From an uncultured Rothia sp. (GTDB taxonomy: Bacteria > Actinomycetota > Actinomycetes > Actinomycetales > Micrococcaceae), in assembly GCF_937976295.1 (NCBI RefSeq), contig NZ_CALJRY010000137.1, positions 1 to 7,598 on the forward strand: a stretch of 7,598 bases of DNA, in the 5' to 3' direction. The first letter of the stretch is position 1, and each line of letters opens with the position of its first letter. Made by a program: the position numbers and the translations under genes. Positions 1 to 4,787 of the stretch are shown here, one piece after another. The notes below the pieces were generated by a model that was given only the letters and a program-made list of their open reading frames with translations, did not search any database and was not told where the DNA came from.

Positions 1-776
1 CTGAGGATCCGGACGCCACCGAGGAAATGGCGGCTGACGAGGCGATTCACGAGGAAATTATCCGTGCCCTGGCGACCACTGGCAGGGAGAAGCTTTCGGG
101 TAATTTCCGTGCGGCGGTCTTTGGCGCTAACGACGGTTTGGTGTCGAACCTGGCGTTGACTATGGGTATTACTGCCTCGGGCGCGTCCAGCTCGATGGTC
201 CTGCTCTCGGGTATTGCGGGTCTGCTGGCGGGTGCGCTGTCGATGGCTGCGGGTGAGTTCGTGTCGGTGCGTTCTCAGCGTGAACTGCTGGATGCATCCC
301 AGCCGACCCAGGTGACCCTGCGTGTTGCGCACGATTTGGATTTGGACTCGAACGAGCTGGAGCTCATTTACCGTGCCCGCGGCATGGAGCCGGAAGCGGC
401 GCATCACCGTGCGATGGAGCGCTTCGGCTACCTGGATTGTGACTGCGATCCGTCGCTGTCTCACCGCGAGGATGAGGATCGTGAGGAGAATGTGGCTTTG
501 GGTACCGATATTGGTGCCGCCGCTGCGTCGTTCGCGTTCTTTGCTTCGGGTGCGCTGGTTCCGATTCTGCCCTATATCTTTGGCTTGTCGGGTGTGTTCG
601 CGATGGTGCTGTCTCTGCTGTTTGTGGGTGCGGCGCTGGGCTTCACCGGCGGCGTGGTGGGCCTGCTTTCGGGTGCTTCCCCGCTCAAGCGCGGTATTCG
701 CCAGATTCTGATTGGCTTTGGCGCTGCGTTCGTGACCTATCTGCTGGGTCTGGCGTTCGGCACGACGGTCGGCTAG
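1..776 (+). CDS. VIT1/CCC1-family metal transporter with N-terminal ferritin-like domain (5' end cut by window)
   Basis: Likely exports iron or manganese across the cytoplasmic membrane. Numbering is from the Met codon at 27. The frame is open leftwards to base 3 with acidic codons (EDPDATEE), so that Met is probably internal. Residues 4-9 (DEAIHE) hold an ExxH pair typical of the last helix of ferritin-like/rubrerythrin domains, followed by a short linker; this fits the erythrin-VIT1 (MbfA-type) fusion known in actinobacteria and rhizobia. The VIT part has about five hydrophobic segments (near 29-50, 56-80, 158-184, 187-215, 222-247). TM1 carries FGANDG with Asp36, TM2 carries SMAAGEF with Met73 and Glu77, both family hallmarks. 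Between TM2 and TM3 lies an acidic cytosolic region with NELEL (109-113) and a Cys/Asp stretch (DCDCD, 137-141). TAG stop at 774-776. It converges on the next gene. Family call is firm; metal and direction are inferred from the family. Confidence 0.9.
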   Translation, partial: EDPDATEEMAADEAIHEEIIRALATTGREKLSGNFRAAVFGANDGLVSNLALTMGITASGASSSMVLLSGIAGLLAGALSMAAGEFVSVRSQRELLDASQPTQVTLRVAHDLDLDSNELELIYRARGMEPEAAHHRAMERFGYLDCDCDPSLSHREDEDREENVALGTDIGAAAASFAFFASGALVPILPYIFGLSGVFAMVLSLLFVGAALGFTGGVVGLLSGASPLKRGIRQILIGFGAAFVTYLLGLAFGTTVG

Positions 777-784
777 TTGCAACA

Positions 785-792
785 CCCCCCCC
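785..792. repeat. C8 homopolymer tract
   Basis: Eight consecutive C lie nine bases behind the stop codon of the transporter gene, just after the 8-bp palindrome GTTGCAAC (776-783). It is outside any coding region, so slippage there would not switch a reading frame. No function can be read from it. Confidence 0.6.
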
Positions 793-830
793 AATAAGCT
801 CTCAACAAGTGTATATAGCCGCTCTTGCAT

Positions 831-855
831 GTGTTGCTTTCACTGTAAGCACCAC
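831..855 (+). other. Weak hairpin downstream of the transporter gene
   Basis: TGCTT (835-839) pairs with AAGCA (847-851) over a 7-nt loop; beyond one T/C mismatch the stem continues with GTG/CAC. It lies 55 nt after the transporter stop and has no T-run after it, so it is at best a poor terminator or an RNA 3'-end stabiliser. No stronger plus-strand terminator is seen before 891. Confidence 0.25.
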
Positions 856-881
856 TGCCTGACGAGTGGCACTGTCTGAGC

Positions 882-925
882 ACAAAGAAACCCCCGGCAG
901 ATACATTCAGTGTATCTACTGGGGG
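882..925 (-). terminator. Intrinsic terminator of the Tat-exported protein gene
   Basis: A long stem-loop at 891-925: AGATACA (898-904) pairs perfectly with TGTATCT (910-916) over a 5-nt loop. Outside one mismatch the stem continues with a G-C pair, a G-T pair and five C-G pairs (CCCCC 891-895 with GGGGG 921-925). On the minus strand the G-run side is followed directly by TTTCTTTGT (882-890), the expected U-rich tail. It lies about 100 nt after the minus-strand stop at 1026. In the plus direction the following bases (ATTCC) are poor, so it mainly serves the minus-strand gene, although the stem could also block read-through from the transporter. Confidence 0.8.
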
Positions 926-971
926 ATTCCATCACTCTCTGCACTTACACCGCTCAGCACGGGGTAAGCAA

Positions 972-1015
972 CTGTGGGGGAAAACTCCACGGGGCGTTAA
1001 GCTGAGGCCCCACAG
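972..1015 (-). other. Imperfect long-range hairpin in the 3' UTR of the Tat protein gene
   Basis: CTGTGGGG (972-979) and CCCCACAG (1008-1015) are perfect 8-bp inverted repeats 28 nt apart. An alternative inner pairing GGGGC (991-995) with GCCCC (1007-1011) competes with it. There is no T-run after it, so it looks like 3'-UTR structure rather than the termination point, which I place at 891-925. Confidence 0.3.
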
Positions 1016-1020
1016 CATAA

Positions 1021-1041
1021 CCAGATTAGGGGTTAATCTGG
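1021..1041 (-). other. Palindrome spanning the stop codon of the Tat protein gene
   Basis: CCAGATTA (1021-1028) and TAATCTGG (1034-1041) form a perfect 8-bp inverted repeat with a 5-nt loop (GGGGT). The minus-strand TAA stop (1028-1026) lies within one arm, so the mRNA can fold a hairpin exactly where translation ends. No T-run follows. Confidence 0.4.
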
Positions 1042-1973
1042 GTGGTAGCCTCAGCACCAGAGAGCGCCTTAGTGTCGGTATAGCCGTTACCCGAGTAGGT
1101 AATGGTTGCATTCTGGATGCTGGAGGTCTGCTTGTAGGAGACCCAACCCTGTGCCGGGCTGAAGGACACAATACCGGGCATGATGACAACCTGACCGTAC
1201 AGCTTGTTACCGGTCTGCTTCAGAGTGTACGCCTTGGTAGTAGTGAAGGTAATACGACCCTTGAAGGTGTAGGTACCATCAGAATTCTTGGTCACGGTCG
1301 GGACCGAAGCAGACCAGTTGCCCGCTGCCTGAGCAACCGACAGGTAGCGTGCCTGACCTGCCGAAGCAACCAGCTCTGCAAGCGTACCCTTCAGCGCACG
1401 GCCGTTGGGGGTCCACGCCTGACCATTAATCCTACCGCTCTTAGCAGCGTTCAGAGCATTAGCAGGCACGGTGTACTCAACATCAGTCACGAAGGTTGCC
1501 CCGGCAGCCAGGGTTGCGGTAGAACCTGCAACGTAGCCGGTACCAGTCTTGGGCGCAGTGGTCGGAACAGACCACCAGAAACCGCTAGATGCCACGTAGG
1601 AGCCGGGGGATGCAGTCTGGGAGTTATTGACCGGGGTAAAGGTACCCTCACCGTTGATAAACAGGTCACGGTTGGTGGGCTTGGAAGCGCTATCGTCCCA
1701 GTTCAGGTCGGATTCGGGCTTGGAAGAAGATGCGAAGTACGCCTCAGGAGTGGTCGGGTGAATCGGACCGGTGCTGGTGGACGAAGCGTAACCAACAAAG
1801 CCGCCACCGTACTGAGCGCTGACAAACAGACCGCTCTGGATAGTCAGCTTCTCCTCAGAATCATCACTCCTGGAAGATGCTGCATAGGCCGGCACAGCAG
1901 CAGAAGCTGCAATAACAGGTGCAGACCAGACGCCTGCCTTAGCGACAGAGCGACGGGAAATGGGCTGAGTCAT
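1026..1973 (-). CDS. Tat-exported protein of unknown function, 315 aa
   Basis: I do not recognise a family for the mature part. The N-terminus is a clear twin-arginine signal: SRRSVAK at 6-12, a hydrophobic Ala/Val-rich stretch at about 15-29, and a signal peptidase site after AYA (29-31). The mature chain (about 284 aa) has no cysteine, no LPXTG motif and no C-terminal membrane anchor, so it should be released or held non-covalently at the surface. It is rich in Ser, Thr, Gly and aromatics with many short alternating stretches (for example SDGTYTFKGRITF, 231-243), which suggests a beta-sandwich or Ig-like fold; this is inference. The start is the ATG at 1973 because GGAG stands 11 nt upstream and the signal peptide begins there; the frame runs open to 2075, but that part gives no sensible protein and overlaps the promoter. 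It has its own promoter, leader hairpin and terminator, so it is monocistronic. Confidence 0.82.
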   Translation of the reverse strand: MTQPISRRSVAKAGVWSAPVIAASAAVPAYAASSRSDDSEEKLTIQSGLFVSAQYGGGFVGYASSTSTGPIHPTTPEAYFASSSKPESDLNWDDSASKPTNRDLFINGEGTFTPVNNSQTASPGSYVASSGFWWSVPTTAPKTGTGYVAGSTATLAAGATFVTDVEYTVPANALNAAKSGRINGQAWTPNGRALKGTLAELVASAGQARYLSVAQAAGNWSASVPTVTKNSDGTYTFKGRITFTTTKAYTLKQTGNKLYGQVVIMPGIVSFSPAQGWVSYKQTSSIQNATITYSGNGYTDTKALSGAEATTQINP

Positions 1974-2011
1974 GAGTGAATGTTCTCCTCGTATGTGATG
2001 AAATATAGAAA

Positions 2012-2045
2012 GAGCCTGCAAGCGTAAACACCCTTGACTAGGCTC
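2012..2045 (-). other. Hairpin in the 5' leader of the Tat protein mRNA
   Basis: GAGCCT (2012-2017) pairs with AGGCTC (2040-2045). Inside, across a small asymmetric internal loop, CAAG (2019-2022) pairs with CTTG (2033-2036). If transcription starts near 2050, this fold lies at the very 5' end of the mRNA, leaving the ribosome binding site about 25 nt away and unpaired. It may stabilise the mRNA; no known riboswitch class is recognised. Confidence 0.4.
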
Positions 2046-2057
2046 ATTGGGTTCTAT

Positions 2058-2086
2058 TGTATAGCCCTCTAGCATAGACTTTTCAA
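2058..2086 (-). promoter_or_regulatory. Sigma70-type promoter of the Tat protein gene
   Basis: On the minus strand a -35 box TTGAAA (2086-2081) is followed by a 17-nt spacer and a -10 box TATACA (2063-2058); the overlapping TACAAT (2061-2056) is an alternative -10 with a 19-nt spacer. The start of transcription should fall near 2050, giving a 5' UTR of about 75 nt. The surroundings are markedly AT-rich, including an ATATATAT run (2099-2106) upstream of the -35 box that could act as an UP-like element. Confidence 0.6.
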
Positions 2087-2162
2087 GTATTTCATCATGA
2101 TATATATAACAAAACAGACTCTTCAGCTCACTGAACTATTTTCAAAAACCTGATTTAACGCA

Positions 2163-2197
2163 CAGATGCCGGTAGCCTCATGGACTACCGGCATCTG
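2163..2197 (-). terminator. Terminator hairpin of the sucCD operon
   Basis: A perfect 13-bp stem (2163-2175 with 2185-2197) closes a 9-nt loop, 16 nt behind the sucD stop. The T-rich stretch on the minus strand comes only about 15 nt later (GGTTTTTG, 2142-2149), so the tail is not the classical one directly after the stem. The strength of the stem and its position between two transcription units still make termination the likely role; mRNA 3'-end protection is the alternative. Confidence 0.7.
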
Positions 2198-2213
2198 CCG
2201 TATTTTATGCTGT

Positions 2214-3131
2214 TTACTTCGCTGCGAAGATTTCGCGCATCAGGTTTGCAGCCTCGGAGGGGGTCTTACCGACCTTCACGCCTGCTGCTTCCAGAGCTTC
2301 CTTCTTCGCCTGAGCGGTACCGGAGGAACCGGAGACAATAGCGCCTGCGTGGCCCATGGTCTTACCCTCAGGAGCGGTGAAGCCTGCAATGTAACCAACA
2401 ACGGGCTTGGTCACGTTTGCCTTGATGTACTCTGCAGCACGCTCCTCAGCGTCACCACCGATCTCACCAATCATGACGATTGCTTCGGTCTCGGGGTCAG
2501 CTTCGAAAGCTTCCAGAGCGTCGATGTGGGTGGTGCCGATAATCGGGTCGCCACCAATACCGATAGCGGTGGTGAAACCAATGTCGGACAGTTCGTACAT
2601 CAGCTGGTAGGTCAGGGTACCGGACTTGGAAACCAGACCGATCTTGCCCTTGCCGGTGATGTTCGCCGGGATAATACCGACTAGGCACTCCTCGGGGGAG
2701 ATGATGCCGGGGCAGTTGGGGCCGATGATGCGGGTGATCTGCTTGCCGTTCTCGTCCACGGATGCCTTAGCAGCTGCCCAGAACTCTGCGGAGTCCTGAA
2801 CCGGAACGCCCTCGGTGATAACGACGACGAGGCCGATCTTAGCCTCGATAGCCTCGAGAACTGCTGCCTTGGTGAAGGCCGGGGGAACGAAGACGATGGA
2901 GACGTTCGCGCCGGTCTTCTCCATAGCCTCAGCTACGGAACCGAAGACGTTCAGCTCGATGTCGGAGCCGTCCTTCGCCTTGTGGGTGACGGTGGTGCCA
3001 GCCTTGCGAGCGTTCACGCCGCCCACAATGTTGGTGCCTGCTGCGAGCATGCGTGCGGTGTGCTTGGTACCCTCGCCACCGGTGATGCCCTGAACGATGA
3101 CCTTGGAGTCCTTGTTCACAAAGATAGACAT
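2214..3131 (-). CDS. sucD: Succinyl-CoA synthetase (ADP-forming) alpha subunit
   Basis: With SucC it converts succinyl-CoA plus ADP (or GDP) and phosphate to succinate, CoA and ATP (or GTP) in the cytoplasmic TCA cycle. The chain has 305 residues, a little longer than E. coli SucD (289). A CoA-binding Rossmann domain comes first: GITGGEGTKHT at 15-25 is the glycine-rich loop and GPNCPG at 137-142 follows the second part. The ligase domain has GEIGGD at 222-227, whose Glu223 should steady the catalytic histidine, and the phosphohistidine motif GHAGAIV with His261. All key residues are present and nothing is truncated. The ATG at 3131 has AGGAAG four to five bases upstream and gives the normal N-terminus. 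It lies 29 nt behind sucC in the same direction, so both are translated from one mRNA. Confidence 0.98.
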   Translation of the reverse strand: MSIFVNKDSKVIVQGITGGEGTKHTARMLAAGTNIVGGVNARKAGTTVTHKAKDGSDIELNVFGSVAEAMEKTGANVSIVFVPPAFTKAAVLEAIEAKIGLVVVITEGVPVQDSAEFWAAAKASVDENGKQITRIIGPNCPGIISPEECLVGIIPANITGKGKIGLVSKSGTLTYQLMYELSDIGFTTAIGIGGDPIIGTTHIDALEAFEADPETEAIVMIGEIGGDAEERAAEYIKANVTKPVVGYIAGFTAPEGKTMGHAGAIVSGSSGTAQAKKEALEAAGVKVGKTPSEAANLMREIFAAK

Positions 3132-3160
3132 ATTACTTCCTTGAAATCCTTTGCTGGCGA

Positions 3161-4327
3161 TTACGCCTTGTGAGCGAGCTCTGCTGCCTTGTCAGCGCCG
3201 GAGTCCATGGTCTCAGCCAGAACAACCAGCGGGTGGTTCGCCTCGGAGAGGATGCGGCGACCCTCAGCAACGTTGTTGCCGTCCAGGCGCACAACCAGGG
3301 GCTTGGTTGCTGCGTCGCCCAGAATCTCCAGAGCCTTCACAATGCCGTCTGCCACTGCGTCACATGCGGTGATGCCGCCGAAGACGTTCACGAAAACGCT
3401 CTTGACCTGCTCGTCGCCCAGAATGATTTCCAGGCCAGCAGCCATAACCTCAGCGGATGCGCCGCCACCAATATCAAGGAAGTTTGCGGGCTTGACGTTG
3501 CCGTGGTTCTCACCAGCGTATGCAACAACATCCAGGGTGGACATAACCAGACCTGCACCGTTACCAACGATGCCGACCTCGCCGTCCAGCTTCACGTAGT
3601 TCAGGTCGAACTGCTTTGCCTTAGCTTCCAGCGGGTTCTCAGCGGACTTGTCCACGAGAGCCTCGTGCTCGGGCTGGCGGAATTCTGCGTTGTCGTCCAG
3701 GGAGACCTTGCCGTCCAGGGCGAGGATGGTGCCCTCGGGGGTCAGAACGAGGGGGTTAACCTCAACCAGGGTTGCGTCTTCCTTGGTGTAGACTTCGCCC
3801 AGCTTGACGAGAACGGGAACAACCTTCTCCTGCAGTTCTGCGGAGAAACCTGCTGCCTTAGCAATTTCCTCAGCCTTAGCCTGGTCCAGGCCAACCAGCG
3901 GGTCAACCTCGATCTTTGCCAGTGCCTCGGGGCGCTCAGCAGCGAGCTGCTCAATTTCCATACCGCCTTCTACCGAGCACATTGCCAGGTAGGAGCGGTT
4001 TGCGCGGTCCAGCAGGAGGGAGAAGTAGTATTCTTCGGCGATGTCTGCGCCGTCAGCGACCAGCACGCGGTGAACGGTGTGGCCCTTGATGTCCATGCCG
4101 AGAATTGCCTTAGCGTGCTCGTAAGCTTCTTCGGGGGACTTTGCGAGCTTAACGCCGCCAGCCTTACCGCGGCCGCCGGTCTTAACCTGAGCCTTAATGA
4201 CGGTCAGGCCGCCAATTTCCTCAGCTGCTGCCTTTGCTTCTTCAGGGGTGGTCGCAACAATGCCCTTGAGCACGGGTACACCGTGCTTTGCGAAGAGCTC
4301 GCGCGCCTGGTATTCGAAAAGGTCCAC
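3161..4327 (-). CDS. sucC: Succinyl-CoA synthetase (ADP-forming) beta subunit
   Basis: Nucleotide-binding subunit that works with SucD in the TCA cycle. At 388 residues it matches the usual length (E. coli also 388). The N-terminal ATP-grasp fold has Lys46 in IKAQ, the glycine loop GGRGKAGG (51-58) and the Mg-binding pair Glu189/Asn191 in EVNP with Asp205 in LDGK. The C-terminal CoA-ligase domain has GNGAGL (255-260), FLDIGGGA (283-290) and NVFGGIT (314-320). I place the start at the GTG 4327-4325: the family N-terminus (M/V)DLFEYQAR begins there and AAGGA sits six bases upstream. The frame is open to an ATG at 4447, but those 40 codons read as arginine/proline-rich noise and overlap the leader. 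First gene of a sucCD operon, probably driven from the promoter near 4531 and behind a leader of about 200 nt. Confidence 0.97.
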   Translation of the reverse strand: MDLFEYQARELFAKHGVPVLKGIVATTPEEAKAAAEEIGGLTVIKAQVKTGGRGKAGGVKLAKSPEEAYEHAKAILGMDIKGHTVHRVLVADGADIAEEYYFSLLLDRANRSYLAMCSVEGGMEIEQLAAERPEALAKIEVDPLVGLDQAKAEEIAKAAGFSAELQEKVVPVLVKLGEVYTKEDATLVEVNPLVLTPEGTILALDGKVSLDDNAEFRQPEHEALVDKSAENPLEAKAKQFDLNYVKLDGEVGIVGNGAGLVMSTLDVVAYAGENHGNVKPANFLDIGGGASAEVMAAGLEIILGDEQVKSVFVNVFGGITACDAVADGIVKALEILGDAATKPLVVRLDGNNVAEGRRILSEANHPLVVLAETMDSGADKAAELAHKA

Positions 4328-4352
4328 AGGTGTCCTTCTTCTTCGAAGTGGT

Positions 4353-4374
4353 GCCGAGTACTGGTGCACTCGGC
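4353..4374 (-). other. Leader hairpin close to the sucC start
   Basis: GCCGAGT (4353-4359) and ACTCGGC (4368-4374) form a perfect 7-bp stem with an 8-nt loop, ending 25 nt before the sucC GTG start codon. In the mRNA it stands just upstream of the purine-rich ribosome binding region. Stable enough to fold; role unknown. Confidence 0.45.
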
Positions 4375-4413
4375 CTGGTCTCATTAGAGGAGGTTCCCCC
4401 GTGTGGCTGCTAC

Positions 4414-4437
4414 GGTGCGATAGGGGTCTCTCGCACC
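4414..4437 (-). other. Second hairpin in the sucC leader
   Basis: GGTGCGA (4414-4420) and TCGCACC (4431-4437) form a perfect 7-bp stem with a 10-nt loop. It lies in the inferred transcribed leader of sucC, about 85 nt before the start codon and 40 nt from the next hairpin. I recognise no known riboswitch or leader class. Confidence 0.45.
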
Positions 4438-4496
4438 CGGCGCACACGCATCATTGACGCGGGGAATTTCTCTCGTCTCTACTCTATCGGATTCGG

Positions 4497-4514
4497 CGTG
4501 AGCTCGCACTCACG
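4497..4514. promoter_or_regulatory. Palindrome CGTGAG-N6-CTCACG, possible operator
   Basis: A perfect 6-6-6 inverted repeat. The GTGA and TCAC cores are eight bases apart, not six, so it does not fit the CRP/GlxR consensus. It lies just downstream of the TAAAAT -10 box, where a bound repressor could block transcription, or it is the foot of a leader hairpin. It overlaps the -35 position of a weaker alternative promoter (TAGAGT, 4487-4482). Confidence 0.4.
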
Positions 4515-4521
4515 GACCCCC

Positions 4522-4534
4522 AAATCTGAGATTT
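4522..4534. promoter_or_regulatory. Palindrome AAATCT-N1-AGATTT overlapping the sucC -10 box
   Basis: A perfect 6-1-6 palindrome. Its right arm shares bases with the -10 box TAAAAT (minus strand, 4536-4531), so a protein bound here would hide the promoter. The regulator cannot be named from sequence. Confidence 0.4.
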
Positions 4535-4551
4535 TAGCGACTCAGCTCACA
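4531..4551 (-). promoter_or_regulatory. sucC: Likely sucCD promoter with CRP/GlxR-like half site
   Basis: TAAAAT (4536-4531) is the best -10 box in the region and fits the actinobacterial TANANT pattern; there is no good -35 at 17 nt. Right upstream, AGCGA-N6-TCACA (4536-4551 on the plus strand) matches 8 of 10 positions of the CRP/GlxR consensus TGTGA-N6-TCACA, with one perfect half. Transcription would start near 4525, giving a leader of about 200 nt. TAGAGT (4487-4482) is an alternative -10. Both are predictions from sequence only. Confidence 0.45.
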
Positions 4552-4556
4552 AATAT

Positions 4557-4577
4557 TTTGGGTATGTTCCACCCAAA
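4557..4577. promoter_or_regulatory. Palindrome TTTGGGT-N7-ACCCAAA upstream of the sucC promoter
   Basis: A perfect 7-7-7 inverted repeat of 21 bp, 20 bp upstream of the -10 box, where a dimeric activator or repressor could bind. It could also fold in a pcrA read-through transcript, but no T-run follows. I do not recognise the motif. Confidence 0.4.
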
Positions 4578-4638
4578 GGGTGTGCACCGGGTAACTAACT
4601 GGAGCTGTCGCTCCCCCATCCGCCGCGAAATACCGGCG

Positions 4639-4673
4639 AAAATGCGGCATTTACCGCCCGGTGCCGAAGCACC
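4639..4673 (-). terminator. Possible terminator behind pcrA
   Basis: Reading the minus strand, GGTGC-TTCG-GCACC (4673-4660) is a 5-bp stem with the extra-stable cUUCGg tetraloop. It is followed at once by a small GCGG/CCGC hairpin (4657-4644) and then ATTTT (4643-4639). The arrangement suits termination about 115-150 nt after the pcrA stop, but the stems are short. Confidence 0.4.
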
Positions 4674-4712
4674 CCGCGCCCTTCTCAGCAGGCGGACAAC
4701 ACGCCCGGCACA

Positions 4713-4732
4713 GCCCGCAGAGCAGGGCGGGC
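4713..4732 (-). terminator. GC-rich hairpin downstream of pcrA
   Basis: GCCCGC (4713-4718) and GCGGGC (4727-4732) form a perfect 6-bp stem with an 8-nt loop, 55 nt behind the pcrA stop. No T-run follows on the minus strand, so it may add to termination or protect the 3' end rather than terminate alone. Confidence 0.35.
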
Positions 4733-4787
4733 ACCCCCCAGGTACCCGTCCCTCCATCGGCGCTATCAGGTTCTTACGCCCGACGCG

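Noticed and set aside
27..29. ATG at 27 as the true start of the transporter
   Set aside because: The frame is open to the window edge with plausible acidic codons, no ribosome site precedes it, and a ferritin-like ExxH motif follows at once, so the Met is most likely internal.
2034..2060. Plus-strand promoter TTGACT ... TATTGT
   Set aside because: The spacer is only 15 nt and no plus-strand gene follows; all coding downstream is on the minus strand.
1974..2075. Upstream extension of the Tat protein to the ATG at 2075
   Set aside because: It would bury the twin-arginine signal 40 residues inside, and it overlaps the predicted -10 box, transcription start and leader hairpin; the ATG at 1973 has a good GGAG site.
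2099..2107. ATATATAT run as an origin or attachment site
   Set aside because: A single short AT run upstream of a promoter, with no iterons, DnaA boxes or direct repeats near it.
3170..4387. 405-codon plus-strand reading frame opposite sucC
   Set aside because: It is the mirror of a highly biased, certain gene; its product is a Cys/Leu/Gln-rich sequence of no family, with no ribosome site.
4328..4447. Extension of SucC to the ATG at 4447
   Set aside because: The family N-terminus starts at the GTG at 4327 with a proper ribosome site; the 40 extra residues match nothing in SucC and overlap two leader hairpins.
4542..4757. Minus-strand 71-codon frame between pcrA and sucC
   Set aside because: No ribosome binding site before the ATG, Gly/Arg/Cys-rich composition expected from GC-rich non-coding DNA, and it contains the likely pcrA terminator hairpins.
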